This document shows, in pieces, positions 32,927-41,754 of a stretch of DNA of 64,000 nucleotides. How positions within the stretch are numbered: position 1 is the first letter of the stretch; every line of letters starts with the position of its first letter. This DNA is from Geodermatophilus sp. DSM 44513. Lineage in GTDB: Bacteria; Actinomycetota; Actinomycetes; Mycobacteriales; Geodermatophilaceae. The notes below the pieces were generated by a model. That model worked only from the letters and a program-made list of their open reading frames with translations. It was not told the origin of the DNA and did no database searches. Position numbers and translations under genes: made by a program. The DNA lies in assembly GCF_032460525.1 (NCBI RefSeq), contig NZ_CP135963.1, forward strand, positions 3,286,001 through 3,350,000, given 5' to 3'.

Positions 32927-33739
32927 TCAGCCCGCGCCGGTCACGGCCGCGACGGCCCCGCCGTCCGGGGGTGCTCCCTGCGGGGTGGTGTGCGACAGCG
33001 CGTGCCAGGCGGCCTCGGCGGCCTCCTGCTCGGCGGCCTTCTTCGTGCGGCCGGCGCCGCGGCCGTGGACGGTGCCCGCGAGGACGACGGCGGCGGTGAA
33101 GGTCTTGGCGTGGTCGGGGCCGGCGTCCTCGATGACGTAGCCCGGCGCGCCCAGGCCCAGTCGGGCGCCCAGCTCCTGCAGGCTGGTCTTCCAGTCCAGG
33201 CCGGCGCCCCGGGTGGCGGCCTGGTCCAGCAGCGGGTCGAACAGCCGGTGCACCACGGCCGCCGCGGCGTCCAGGCCGAGGCCGACGTGCACGGCGCCGA
33301 TGAGCGCCTCCACGGCGTCGGCGAGGATGGAGTCCTTGTGCCGGCCGCCGGTGGTCTCCTCCCCGCGGCCCAGCAGCAGGTGCGGGCCCAGCCCGTCCTC
33401 CCCCAGCCGCCGGGCGACACCGGCCAGCGAGGTCATGTTGACCACCGAGGCCCGCAGCTTGGCCAGCCGCCCCTCGGGCAGCTCCGGGTGGCGCCGGTAG
33501 AGCTCGTCGGTGACGACCAGGCCGAGCACCGAGTCCCCGAGGAACTCCAGGCGCTCGTTGGTGGGCAGCCCGCCGTGCTCGTAGGCCCACGACCGGTGGG
33601 TCAGGGCCAACGCCAGCAGGCCGCCGGGCAGCTCGATGCCGAGGGCGTCGAGGAGCCAGGCGGCCGCGCGGTCGGCGTGGGCGGCACCGGCCGGGGAGCG
33701 GCCGGCCGACCCGTCGGCGGCGGGTGGCGTCGTCCCCAC
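32927..33739 (-). CDS. rnc: Ribonuclease III
   Basis: RNase III cuts double-stranded RNA and processes rRNA precursors. The 270-residue protein carries the signature [16 protein letters not shown] and the second acidic site [15 protein letters not shown]-terminal dsRNA-binding domain ([14 protein letters not shown] to [14 protein letters not shown]) follows. GTG at 33739 gives a Pro/Ala-rich leader of about 25 residues; no strong ribosome-binding site decides it. It lies 17 bp after rpmF in the DUF177-rpmF-rnc-mutM block. Confidence 0.96.
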   Translation of the reverse strand: MGTTPPAADGSAGRSPAGAAHADRAAAWLLDALGIELPGGLLALALTHRSWAYEHGGLPTNERLEFLGDSVLGLVVTDELYRRHPELPEGRLAKLRASVVNMTSLAGVARRLGEDGLGPHLLLGRGEETTGGRHKDSILADAVEALIGAVHVGLGLDAAAAVVHRLFDPLLDQAATRGAGLDWKTSLQELGARLGLGAPGYVIEDAGPDHAKTFTAAVVLAGTVHGRGAGRTKKAAEQEAAEAAWHALSHTTPQGAPPDGGAVAAVTGAG

Positions 33740-33756
33740 GGCTGGTGCGGCCGGCG

Positions 33757-33936
33757 TCAGACGGAGAGGACCTGGCGGCCGGCGTACTGACCGCAGCTCC
33801 GGCAGGCCTGGTGCGGCGGCTTGGGCTGGCCGCAGGCCTTGTTCGGGCACGGCGTCAGGGTGGGCGCGGTGGCCTTCCACTGCGAACGCCGGGCGCGGGT
33901 GTTGGAGCGGGACATCTTCCGCTTCGGGACGGCCAC
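33757..33936 (-). CDS. rpmF: 50S ribosomal protein L32
   Basis: A 59-residue L32 protein starting [20 protein letters not shown]. The zinc-ribbon pairs are CPNKAC and CRSC, so this is a zinc-binding (C+) form. GTG at 33936 has GAGGAGAAC seven bases upstream, and that site overlaps the end of the DUF177 gene. A DUF177-rpmF pair upstream of rnc is a widely conserved arrangement. Confidence 0.95.
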   Translation of the reverse strand: MAVPKRKMSRSNTRARRSQWKATAPTLTPCPNKACGQPKPPHQACRSCGQYAGRQVLSV

Positions 33937-33937
33937 G

Positions 33938-34558
33938 TCAGTTCTCCTCTGGGTCGGCCGCGCCGGGGGTGCCCGGTGCGGCGAGTCGTGCGGCCAGCCC
34001 GGCCCAGCGCGGGTCGAGCTGCTCGTGGGTGTGGTCGGCCGGCAGGTCGTCGAGGCGCTGGCCGCAGTCGACGCACAGCCCGGCGCAGTCCTCGGTGCAG
34101 GTGGGCGCCAGCGGCAGGCTCAGCACGACGAGGTCGCGGACCATCGGCTCGAGGTCGATGTGCTCGCCCTCGACGAGGCGCACCTCGTCCTCCTCGCTGG
34201 TGGCCTCGGTGGTGCTGCCCGGGTAGGCGAACAGCTCCTGGACGTCGAGCTCCAGGGTGTCCTCGACCGGCTCCAGGCAGCGGGCGCAGGAGCCGGCGAC
34301 GGGGACGTCGACCTCGCCGGAGACGAGCACCCCCTCCATCACCGACTCCAGCCGCAGCCGCAGCGCGACCGGCGCGCCCTCGGGGACGCCGATGAGCTCC
34401 ACCCGCCAGTCGGCGGGCGCGGGCAGCGTGCGCTCCAGCTCGTGCATCGAGCCGGCCCGGCGGCCCAGCTCGCGCAGGTCCACGGACCAGGGGTTGGCGG
34501 CCGGACGCCGGGCGTCCGGGGACGCGGCGCCTGGACGGGGCAGCGGTGCGGCAGGCAT
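33938..34558 (-). CDS. YceD/DUF177 family protein
   Basis: A 206-residue DUF177 protein. The domain (about residues 25-170) carries four conserved Cys: CARC in the middle and CVDC in the segment [15 protein letters not shown]. They may bind zinc. The family is linked to 23S rRNA accumulation and is nearly always next to rpmF. ATG at 34558. Only one base separates its stop from the rpmF start codon, so translation is probably coupled. Confidence 0.92.
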   Translation of the reverse strand: MPAAPLPRPGAASPDARRPAANPWSVDLRELGRRAGSMHELERTLPAPADWRVELIGVPEGAPVALRLRLESVMEGVLVSGEVDVPVAGSCARCLEPVEDTLELDVQELFAYPGSTTEATSEEDEVRLVEGEHIDLEPMVRDLVVLSLPLAPTCTEDCAGLCVDCGQRLDDLPADHTHEQLDPRWAGLAARLAAPGTPGAADPEEN

Positions 34559-34681
34559 GTCGGTACTCGCGATGGGTCTCGGGGAAGTGTCCGGCCGGGG
34601 TGCGGACCTCCGGCGGTCGGCGACCAGGTTACCCGATGGCGGCGGACCCCCTCGGGCCTCCCGCGGGGGACGGGGTGCGGC

Positions 34682-35374
34682 TCAGGTGTCCCGCAGGCTG
34701 GCCCGGGCCTTCTCCACCGAGCGCAGCATCCGCTCCAGCGTGCCGCCGAAGTCGGCCAGCCGGCTGTCGACGTACTCGTCGACCTCGGTGCGCATGCGCG
34801 CGACGTCCGCGGCGGTCTGCGCCCCGAGCTCGTCGGCGCGGTCGACCGCACCCCGGTAGACCTCGGTCTCGCCGACCAGCCGCTCGTGCTCGGCCTGCGC
34901 GGCCGCCAGGATCTCGGCGTGCTGGACCTGCGCGTCGGCGAGCACCGCCTCGTGGTGCCGGCGCGCCTCGTCGACGACCTGCTCGGCCTCCTCCTCGGCG
35001 CGGGCCAGCAGGTCCTCGGCCTCGGCCTGGGCGCGGGCCAGCAGGTCGTCGCGCTGCCGGCGGGCCGTGCCGAGGATCTCCTCCCGCTGCCGGCGGGCCG
35101 CGCCGACGACCTGCTCGGTCTCGCTGCGGGTGCGCCCGGTGAGCCGCTCGGCCTCGGCCTGCGCCTGCTGGAGGATCTCGGTGCGCTGCTCGACGATCGC
35201 GCCGGCCTTGTGCACCTCGGCGGGCAGGTTCTCCCGGAGGTCGTCGAGCAGGTCCAGCAGGATGTCGCGGGACACCATGCACGACCCGCCGGACATCGGC
35301 ACGGCGCGGGCGTTCTCGATGACGCTGCTCAGCTCGTCGACGGTCTCGTAGAGCCGGTAGACCACCTCCGTCAC
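34682..35374 (-). CDS. DivIVA-domain septation protein, SepIVA-like
   Basis: A 230-residue protein that is largely a continuous coiled coil (AEAEDLLARAEEEAEQVVDE and similar heptads at about 60-210). Its N-terminal segment is DivIVA-like (TEVVYRLYETVDELSSVIEN). Mycobacterial SepIVA (Rv2927c), an essential division factor, holds the same place upstream of the DUF177 and rnc genes, so orthology is likely. GTG at 35374 overlaps the coaD stop by four bases. No membrane segment is present. Confidence 0.85.
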   Translation of the reverse strand: MTEVVYRLYETVDELSSVIENARAVPMSGGSCMVSRDILLDLLDDLRENLPAEVHKAGAIVEQRTEILQQAQAEAERLTGRTRSETEQVVGAARRQREEILGTARRQRDDLLARAQAEAEDLLARAEEEAEQVVDEARRHHEAVLADAQVQHAEILAAAQAEHERLVGETEVYRGAVDRADELGAQTAADVARMRTEVDEYVDSRLADFGGTLERMLRSVEKARASLRDT

Positions 35375-35853
35375 GAGGTCCCCTCCCGCTGCGCGGTGAG
35401 CCGCTCGTGCACGGCCCGGGGCACCAGGGCCGAGACGTCCCCGCCGAACTGGGCGATCTGCTTGACCAGGCTGGAGGACAGGTGGCCCACCTGCGGCGCG
35501 GTGGGCACGAACAGTGTCTCCACCGCGGCCAGCTCGCGGTTCATCTGGGCCATCTGCAGCTCGTACTCGAAGTCGCTGACCGCCCGCAGCCCCTTCACGA
35601 TCACCGGGACGTCGTGGTCGCGGCAGTAGTCGACCAGCAGGCCGGAGAAGCTGTCGACCCGCACGTTGGGCACCTCGGCGATCGCGTCGCGCAGCAGCGC
35701 CATGCGCTCGTCCACGGTGAACAGGCCGGCCTTGCCGGGGTTGACCAGCACGGCCACGACCAGCTCGTCGTAGAGCGCCGCGGCCCGGGTGATGACGTCG
35801 ACGTGACCGTTCGTCACGGGGTCGAAGGACCCGGGGCAGACGGCACGCCTCAC
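35371..35853 (-). CDS. coaD: Phosphopantetheine adenylyltransferase
   Basis: CoaD makes dephospho-CoA from 4'-phosphopantetheine and ATP, the fourth step of CoA synthesis. The 160-residue protein has the nucleotidyl-transferase motif AVCPGSFDPVTNGHVDVI (with TxGH variant TNGH) near the start. It also has KGLRAVSDFEYELQMAQMN and the ISSS-like HLSSSLVKQIA. GTG at 35853 overlaps the rsmD stop (GTGA), and its own stop overlaps the sepIVA-like gene. Confidence 0.96.
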   Translation of the reverse strand: MRRAVCPGSFDPVTNGHVDVITRAAALYDELVVAVLVNPGKAGLFTVDERMALLRDAIAEVPNVRVDSFSGLLVDYCRDHDVPVIVKGLRAVSDFEYELQMAQMNRELAAVETLFVPTAPQVGHLSSSLVKQIAQFGGDVSALVPRAVHERLTAQREGTS

Positions 35854-36404
35854 GGGCAGCGACCGTACCGGAGCACGGCCTCCCCGTAGCGGCGGTCGCG
35901 CAGTCCGCGCAGGGGTGTCGGCCACGCGAACGGCGCCTCGCGGCTGGGGCGTTCGACCACCACGACGGCGTCCTCGGCCAGCCACCCCCCTGCGACCAGC
36001 GCCTCCAGCACGCCGACCACCTCGGCCGGCGGCGTGGCGTAGGGCGGGTCGGCGAGGACCAGGTCGAAGCGGGCCGGTGGGGGCCCGGTGAGGACGGTGG
36101 GCACCGAACCGGACAGCACGCGCCCGCCGGGCAGTCCGACCGTATCCAGGTTGGCGCGCAGCACCGGCAGCACCCGGGGTGCGTTCTCGACGAACACCAC
36201 CTGCGCCGCGCCCCGGCTGAGCGCCTCCAGCCCCAGCGCCCCGGAGCCGGCGTAGAGGTCGAGGACGGCGGCGCCCTCGAGGTCGAGCAGCGTCGACAGG
36301 GTGTTGAACACCCCCTCCCGGGCGCGGTCGCCGGTGGGCCGCACGCCCGACGGCGGGACCCTCAGCCGCCGTCCCCCGGCGACGCCGGAGATCAGCCGCG
36401 TCAC
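35850..36404 (-). CDS. rsmD: 16S rRNA (guanine966-N2)-methyltransferase
   Basis: RsmD methylates G966 of 16S rRNA. The 184-residue Rossmann methyltransferase shows the SAM motif VLDLYAGSGALGLEALSRGA (about residues 47-66), the catalytic LVLADPPYATP and the early segment RPTGDRAREGVFNTL. GTG at 36404. It follows recG by 13 bp and is coupled to coaD. The rsmD-coaD pair is widely conserved. Confidence 0.95.
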   Translation of the reverse strand: MTRLISGVAGGRRLRVPPSGVRPTGDRAREGVFNTLSTLLDLEGAAVLDLYAGSGALGLEALSRGAAQVVFVENAPRVLPVLRANLDTVGLPGGRVLSGSVPTVLTGPPPARFDLVLADPPYATPPAEVVGVLEALVAGGWLAEDAVVVVERPSREAPFAWPTPLRGLRDRRYGEAVLRYGRCP

Positions 36405-36417
36405 CCGCGCGCCTCCC

Positions 36418-38601
36418 TCAGGCCTTCTCGAGGTACGTGGCGCGCTCGTCGGTGGCCAGTGCGGCCACCTCCGCGGCCAGGCCGGGGAGGTCGGCCAGGC
36501 CGCGGTCGGTGGCTAGCAGCGCGGTCGCCTCCGCGCGGGCCTCGGCGATGAGCTCCTCGTCCTCCAGCAGCGAGAGCATCCGGATGCCCGAGCGGCGGCC
36601 GGACTGGGCGGCGCCGAGGACGTCGCCCTCGCGGCGGGTCTCCAAGTCCAGCCGGGCCAGCTCGAAGCCGTCGGAGGTGGCGGCCACCGCGGCCAGCCGC
36701 TGCCCCGTCGCCGAGGAGGGGGACGCCTCGGAGACCAGCAGGCACAGCCCCCGGTGCTGCCCTCGTGCGACCCGGCCGCGCAGCTGGTGCAGCTGGCTGA
36801 CGCCGAAGCGGTCGGCGTCCATGACCACCATCACGGTGGCGTTGGGCACGTCGACGCCGACCTCGACGACGGTGGTGGCGACCAGCACGTCGACCTCGCG
36901 GGCGGCGAAGGCGCGCATGGTGGCCTCCTTCACCTCCGGGGTCAGCCGGCCGTGCAGCACCTCCAGGCGCAGCCCGGCCAGCGGGCCGGCGCGCAGCTGC
37001 TCGGCGACGTCGAGGACGGCCAGCGGCGGGCGGCGGTCCGAGCCACCCTCGGCCGGCGCGCCGTCGGCGCCGTCGGGCTCCTCCTCCTCAGCACCGGCGT
37101 CCTCGCCGATCCGCGGGCACACGACGTAGGCCTGCCGACCGGCGGCGACCTCCTCGCGCAGCCGCTCCCACGCGCGGTCCAGCCAGGCCGGCCGGTCATT
37201 GACGGGGACCACCGAGCTGGCCACGCCGCCGCGCCCTCCCGGCAGCTGGCGCAGCGTGGAGGTCTCCAGGTCGCCGTACACGGTCATCGCCACCGTGCGT
37301 GGGATCGGCGTGGCGGTCATCACCAGCACGTGCGGGGGGCGGTCGCCCTTGGCGCGCAGCGCGTCGCGCTGCTCCACCCCGAAGCGGTGCTGCTCGTCGA
37401 CGACCACGAACCCGAGGTCGGCGAAGTCCACGCCCTCCTGCAGCAGCGCGTGCGTGCCGACGACGATGCCGGCGCTGCCGTCGGCGACCGCGGCGCGGGC
37501 CTCCCGGCGGACCGCGGCCCGCTGCGACCCGGTGAGCAGCACCACGCGGGTGCCGGCCGGGTCGCCGTCCAGCTCGCCGGCGCGGCCGAGCGGGCCGAGC
37601 AGGGCGCCGATGCTGCGGGCGTGCTGGGCGGCGAGTACCTCGGTGGGGGCCAGCAGCGCCGCCTGCCCGCCGGCGTCGACGACCTGAGCCATGGCGCGCA
37701 GTGCGACGACCGTCTTGCCGGCGCCGACCTCCCCCTGCAGGAGCCGGTGCATCGGCTGCTCCCGGGACAGCTCGGCGGCCAGCTCCTCCCCCACCTCGCG
37801 CTGCCCGTCGGTGAGCGCGAAGGGCAGCGCGGCGTCGACGGCCGCCAGCAGCCCACCGGCCCGCCGCGGCCGGGCCACGCCGGGCTCCAGCGCGGCGGCA
37901 CGGCGGCGCGCGGCGAGGGTGAGCTGCAGGGTGAGCGCCTCGTCCCACTTGAGCCGGTGCGCGGCCCGCTCGACGTCGTGGTCGGAGGTGGGCCGGTGCA
38001 CGTCGAGCAGCGCGGCCGCCAGGCCGGGCAGGCCGTGGCGGGCGCGCAGCGGTTCGGGCAGCGGGTCCTCGACGAAGCCGAAGCCGCCGGCGGCGTCCAG
38101 CAGCAGCTTCACCGACCGCTGCACGACCCAGCTGGAGACCTCCTTGGTCGCCGGGTAGATCGGGATGAGCGCGCGGGCCCAGTCGGTGTCGTCGTCCCCG
38201 GTGATGAGGTGGAAGTCGGGGTGGGCGAACTGCTTGCTCCTGCGGTACTCACCGACCGTGCCGGCGAACAGCCCCCAGGCGCCGGCGCTGAGGTCCTTGT
38301 GCCGGCGGTTGAAGAAGACCAGCTGCATGGTGCCGGCGCCGTCGCCCACGGTGACCTCGGTGAGCGAGCCCGGGCGGTTGCGCATCTTCCGCGTGCTGAC
38401 GGTGCGCACCTGGGCCAGCACGGTGACCCGGTCACCGACCTGTAGGTCGTCCAGGCGGGTCATCTCGCCGCGCTTCGCGTAGCGGCGGGGGTAGTGCCGC
38501 AGCAGGTCGCGCACCGTGTGCAGGTCCAGCGACTCGGCCATCGCCCTCGCCGTCCGGGCACCGAGCACCCGGTCCAGCCGGGTCGCCATGTCGACGGCCA
38601 C
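36418..38601 (-). CDS. recG: ATP-dependent DNA helicase RecG
   Basis: RecG remodels stalled replication forks and branched DNA. The 727-residue protein has an N-terminal wedge/OB domain (GDRVTVLAQVRTVSTRKMRN), Walker A LLQGEVGAGKTVVALRAMAQ, the DExH-type box VVVDEQHRFGVEQR, TATPIPRT, and the C-terminal TRG region with VATTVVEVGVDVPNATVMV and HQLRGRVARG. GTG at 38601 overlaps the stop of the DAK2 gene. An ATG at 38589 is a possible alternative. Confidence 0.96.
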   Translation of the reverse strand: MAVDMATRLDRVLGARTARAMAESLDLHTVRDLLRHYPRRYAKRGEMTRLDDLQVGDRVTVLAQVRTVSTRKMRNRPGSLTEVTVGDGAGTMQLVFFNRRHKDLSAGAWGLFAGTVGEYRRSKQFAHPDFHLITGDDDTDWARALIPIYPATKEVSSWVVQRSVKLLLDAAGGFGFVEDPLPEPLRARHGLPGLAAALLDVHRPTSDHDVERAAHRLKWDEALTLQLTLAARRRAAALEPGVARPRRAGGLLAAVDAALPFALTDGQREVGEELAAELSREQPMHRLLQGEVGAGKTVVALRAMAQVVDAGGQAALLAPTEVLAAQHARSIGALLGPLGRAGELDGDPAGTRVVLLTGSQRAAVRREARAAVADGSAGIVVGTHALLQEGVDFADLGFVVVDEQHRFGVEQRDALRAKGDRPPHVLVMTATPIPRTVAMTVYGDLETSTLRQLPGGRGGVASSVVPVNDRPAWLDRAWERLREEVAAGRQAYVVCPRIGEDAGAEEEEPDGADGAPAEGGSDRRPPLAVLDVAEQLRAGPLAGLRLEVLHGRLTPEVKEATMRAFAAREVDVLVATTVVEVGVDVPNATVMVVMDADRFGVSQLHQLRGRVARGQHRGLCLLVSEASPSSATGQRLAAVAATSDGFELARLDLETRREGDVLGAAQSGRRSGIRMLSLLEDEELIAEARAEATALLATDRGLADLPGLAAEVAALATDERATYLEKA

Positions 38602-40229
38602 TACTCCACCCCCACCTGCAGCGAGACCCCCTCGGGCGCGCCGTCGTAGCGGGTGACCTCGACCGTCGGGTGCCGGCCGGCCAGATGGGCCAGCACGGCG
38701 GCGGCCAGGTCGGCGTCGGGGCCGAGCACGAGGGTCACCAGCTCCCCGCCGGCGGACAGCAGGCGGTCCAACAGCTCGCAGGCGACCGCGGCCGGGGCGC
38801 CGCCGACGAGCAGCACGTCGCCGTCGGCCGAGCCGAGCACGTCACCGGGCGCGCAGCGGCCCGCGCTGGTCAGCGCCTCCTGCTCGGCGACGGTGACCTC
38901 CGCCCAGCGGGTCGCGGCGGCCGCCTCGGCCATGGTGATGACGTCGTCGCCGAAGCGCCGGGCCGGGTCGGCGACGGCGAGCGCGGCCAGGCCCTGCACC
39001 GGCGAGCGGGTGGGGACGACGGCGACCTCGCGGCCCTCCTCGCGGGCCCGCTCGGCGGCGCGGGAGGCCGGCGCGGTGAGCTCGGCGTGGTTGGGCAGCA
39101 CGACGACGGCGGCGGCACCGCAGCCCAGGACCGCGGCGAGCACGTCGTCCTCGGTGACGCCGCCGGCCCCGCGGGGGACGACGGTGGCGCCCTCGCTGCC
39201 GAACAGCTCCGCCAGGCCGCCGTCCGGGACGACGGCGACGACCGCCCGCGCGCCGGGCGCCGGCGCCGGGGACCGCACCGGCGCCAGCGGGCTGACCGTG
39301 ATCCGGTACGGGCGGCCGGCCTCGATGCCGGCCTCGATCGCCGCCCCGACGTCGCTGACGTGCACGTGCACGTTCCACTCGCGGCCGGTCGGGGTGTCGA
39401 CGCCGACGACCACCAGGCTGTCGCCGAGCGCGGCCAGCCGACCCTGCAGCCGCGCCACGGCCGCCTCGTCGCTGCCGGCCAGCAGGTACTGCACCTCGCT
39501 GCCCGGGCCGGCGGGCGGCTGGTGCGGCAGGTCGGCGGGGTCGACCCCGTGGGAGTGCCCGGCGTGCGCCCCGCGCCCGGGCCGGCGGACCAGCGGCGGG
39601 CGGTCGGGCCCGATCCCGGTGACCGTGGCGACCAGCGCGTCGAGCACCACGCACAGCCCCGCCCCACCGGCGTCGACCACGCCGGCCTCGCGCAGGACGG
39701 CCAGCTGCCCCGGCGTCCGGTCCAGGGCGACCCGGGCGCCGTCGGCGGCGGCGCGCACCACCTCGGCGAGGGCGGTGTGCCCGCCGGCGACCGCGGCGAC
39801 CGCGGCCTCGCCGCCCGCGCGGGCCACCGTGAGGAGGGTCCCCTCCTCCGGGTCGGCGACCGCCCCGTAGGCGGTGCCGGCGGCCTTCTGCAGGGCGGCG
39901 GCGAGGGTCGGCCCGTCGGCCGGGGGCTGCCCGGCGAGCTGGTCGGCCAGCCCGCGGACGAGCTGGGCGAGGATCGTGCCGGAGTTGCCGAGGGCGCCCA
40001 GCACCGCGCCGCGGGCGAGCACCGCCCACACCGGCTCGGCGTGCTCCGGGCCGGCCTGGTCGAGCGCGGCCAGCGCCGCCTCCACCGTGGCCAGCAGGTT
40101 GGTGCCGGTGTCGCCGTCGGGCACGGGGAAGACGTTGAGGTCGTCGAGGCGACCCCGTGCGGCGGACAGCGCCTCGACCGCGGCCCGGCACCACTGGCCG
40201 ACCGCGGCGTCGTCCAGCGCCGGCAGCAC
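38601..40229 (-). CDS. DAK2 domain protein, fatty acid kinase FakA-like
   Basis: A 542-residue protein of the YloV/FakA family. The N-terminal DAK2 (DhaL) domain holds the ATP/Mg site in LNVFPVPDGDTGTNL and ALGNSGTILAQLVRGLA. The central and C-terminal DUF1949-like/FakA-binding parts include LLAGSDEAAVARLQGRLAAL. In Firmicutes FakA phosphorylates fatty acids held by FakB, but no fakB is in view, so the partner is unknown. A His-rich insert (HAGHSHGVDPADLPHQ) is notable. GTG start at 40229. It precedes recG, as Rv2974c does in Mycobacterium. Confidence 0.88.
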   Translation of the reverse strand: MLPALDDAAVGQWCRAAVEALSAARGRLDDLNVFPVPDGDTGTNLLATVEAALAALDQAGPEHAEPVWAVLARGAVLGALGNSGTILAQLVRGLADQLAGQPPADGPTLAAALQKAAGTAYGAVADPEEGTLLTVARAGGEAAVAAVAGGHTALAEVVRAAADGARVALDRTPGQLAVLREAGVVDAGGAGLCVVLDALVATVTGIGPDRPPLVRRPGRGAHAGHSHGVDPADLPHQPPAGPGSEVQYLLAGSDEAAVARLQGRLAALGDSLVVVGVDTPTGREWNVHVHVSDVGAAIEAGIEAGRPYRITVSPLAPVRSPAPAPGARAVVAVVPDGGLAELFGSEGATVVPRGAGGVTEDDVLAAVLGCGAAAVVVLPNHAELTAPASRAAERAREEGREVAVVPTRSPVQGLAALAVADPARRFGDDVITMAEAAAATRWAEVTVAEQEALTSAGRCAPGDVLGSADGDVLLVGGAPAAVACELLDRLLSAGGELVTLVLGPDADLAAAVLAHLAGRHPTVEVTRYDGAPEGVSLQVGVE

Positions 40230-40316
40230 GGCCGGAGACTACCCAGCCGGGCCGACGGTCCCGGGTGCGTGCGCGGGACGGCGGCGACCCCTCCGACGCC
40301 CCGGCCGGGGAGCGGT

Positions 40317-40322
40317 TAGACT
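40317..40322 (+). promoter_or_regulatory. Predicted -10 box of rpmB
   Basis: TAGACT fits the TAnnnT actinobacterial -10 pattern. It stands in the A/T-richer gap between the divergent DAK2 and rpmB genes. A start about seven bases on would give an rpmB leader of about 65 bases. No good -35 hexamer is visible. Confidence 0.4.
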
Positions 40323-40393
40323 CCTCGACGGTCTGTGTGCGGGCGCGTCGGCGCGCCGCCGTCCGTGAAGCGAATCTCTGGGAGTGATCCACC

Positions 40394-40585
40394 GTGGCTG
40401 CCGTGTGCGACGTCTGTGGCAAGGGGCCCGGTTTCGGTATGTCGGTGTCGCACTCGCACCGCCGCACGCCGCGCCGGTGGAACCCGAACATCCAGTCCGT
40501 GAAGGCGCTCGTCGCCCCGGGCAACCGCCGGCGCATCAACGCCTGCACCTCCTGCATCCGTGCGGGCAAGGTCGTGCGCGCCTGA
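40394..40585 (+). CDS. rpmB: 50S ribosomal protein L28
   Basis: A 63-residue L28 protein: [20 protein letters not shown], then [11 protein letters not shown], and [13 protein letters not shown]. Both CxxC pairs (CDVC and CTSC) are present, so this is the zinc-binding C+ paralogue. GTG at 40394 has GGGAG upstream. It is a single-gene unit with its own promoter region and a strong terminator. It is divergent from the DAK2-recG-rsmD-coaD run, as in Mycobacterium. Confidence 0.96.
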   Translation: MAAVCDVCGKGPGFGMSVSHSHRRTPRRWNPNIQSVKALVAPGNRRRINACTSCIRAGKVVRA

Positions 40586-40606
40586 GCGCTCGCCGAACCG
40601 GCTGGA

Positions 40607-40640
40607 CGGAGCCCGGAGGTCCTCGGACCCCCGGGCTCCG
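40607..40640 (+). terminator. rpmB terminator hairpin
   Basis: CGGAGCCCGG (40607-40616) pairs with CCGGGCTCCG (40631-40640). Inner GGTCC and GGACC extend the stem almost to a two-base loop. It lies 22 bases after the rpmB stop and has no T-run, as is normal for actinobacterial terminators. Confidence 0.8.
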
Positions 40641-40668
40641 TCGCGTCTCCGGCCGGCCGTCCCCCCGG

Positions 40669-40726
40669 CGAGATCGCCGATGTCGCACGGTCCTGCGGCC
40701 CCATCCGTGCGAGATCGCCGATGTCG
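40669..40726. repeat. 58-bp palindromic repeat, left copy
   Basis: Two 22-base arms (40669-40690 and 40705-40726) flank a 14-base loop, TCCTGCGGCCCCAT. The arms share CGAGATCGCCGATG-type sequence and pair with a few mismatches. The same structure recurs at 41661-41718, so the pair brackets the broken DUF559 gene. Confidence 0.75.
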
Positions 40727-40781
40727 CCGGGGCTGTGGACGACGCCAGCGGGGCCGGGTCGGCGCGGGGCGGGCTGCCGCG

Positions 40782-41660
40782 GTGCCCCGCCGACGCCCCG
40801 CCTCCCGGCTGACCGGTCCCGCCACCCGCACCATGGCCCGTGCGGCCGGCGTCACCGACCGCCAGCTGCAGCACCCGGGCGTGCTCCGGCTGTCCCGGGA
40901 CACCTACCTGCCGCGGGCGGTGGCCGGGGAGGCGACCGCCCGCCTGGCCGCCGTGCTGCTCACCGCACCGCCCGGCGCCGTCGTCAGCCACGTGTCCGCG
41001 GCCGGACTCTAGGGCATCGAGGTCCCCCTCCAGGCCGATCGGTCGGGCCGGGTGGACCTCACGGTCCCCCTGTCGTCGCGCTCGGAGAGCCGGCGGGACC
41101 GCCGGGTGCACCGCAGCCCGCTCCCGGAGGCCGACCGCACCCGCCGGGGGACGCTGCCGGTCACCACACCGGCGCGCACCTGGCGGGACCTGGCCGGCGT
41201 CCTCACTCCCCCGGCGCTGCTCGCGGTCACCGACCAGCTGCTGGCCCGCGGGGTGGCTCGCGACCAGCTGGCCGTCCAGCTGCAGGCCCGCCCGACCGGG
41301 CGGGGGTCGGCCCGCGCCCGTGCGGTGCTGCCCGTCGCCGACCCCCGGTCCGAGTCGCCCATGGAGTCGGTGCTCCGCTGGCTCCTGCACGAGGCGGGCC
41401 TCCCGGCGCCGGACCTGCAGCACGTCGTCCGCGACGCGGCCGGGTCCCCGCTGGGGCGCGCCGACCTGGCCTGGCCGGAGCGGAGGGTCCTCGTCGAGTT
41501 CGACGGCGACCTCCACCGCGAGCGCGCTGTGTTCGTCGGCGACCTGCGCCGGCAGAACCGGCTCGTCGCCGCCGGGTGGACGGTCCTGCGCTTCAGCTCC
41601 GCCGACGTCCTGGGCCGGCCCGCGGACGTCGTGGCCGAGGTCCGCCGCGCCCTCCGCTGA
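40782..41660 (+). pseudogene. AbiEi-type antitoxin/DUF559 endonuclease-domain gene with in-frame amber codon
   Basis: One frame encodes a winged-helix N-terminus (TMARAAGVTDRQLQHPGVLR) and a middle domain. The C-terminus is a DUF559/Vsr-like nuclease with SPMESVLRWLLHEAGL and RVLVEFDGDLHRERAV, whose acidic residues are intact. A TAG at 41010-41012 interrupts it after SHVSAAGL, and homology resumes at once with GIEVPLQADRSG. Relatives usually have Trp here, so TGG to TAG is likely. GTG at 40782 is the probable original start, with ATG at 40833 as an alternative. It would be about 290 residues if whole. Function is not known. Confidence 0.75.
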
Positions 41661-41718
41661 CGAGATCGGCGATGTCGCACGGTTCCGCGGCTGCATCCGT
41701 GCGACATCGCCGATCTCG
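41661..41718. repeat. 58-bp palindromic repeat, right copy
   Basis: A perfect 22-bp inverted repeat (41661-41682 with 41697-41718) around the 14-base loop TTCCGCGGCTGCAT. It begins at the base after the DUF559 pseudogene stop. The left arm starts CGAGATCGGCGATGTCGC. It is nearly identical in size and loop to the copy at 40669-40726. Confidence 0.85.
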
Positions 41719-41754
41719 CCGGGAGCGGCCCCGGCGAGAGCGGCCCGGGCGCGC

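Noticed and set aside
40607..40640. A further copy of the stop-codon repeat after rpmB
   Set aside because: It contains GGTCC/GGACC, but lacks the CTCGCNNGCTCG core and does not start at the stop codon. It is an ordinary terminator.
40669..41718. A CRISPR-like pair of repeats
   Set aside because: Only two copies exist about 1 kb apart, each is itself a hairpin, and there are no spacers or cas genes.
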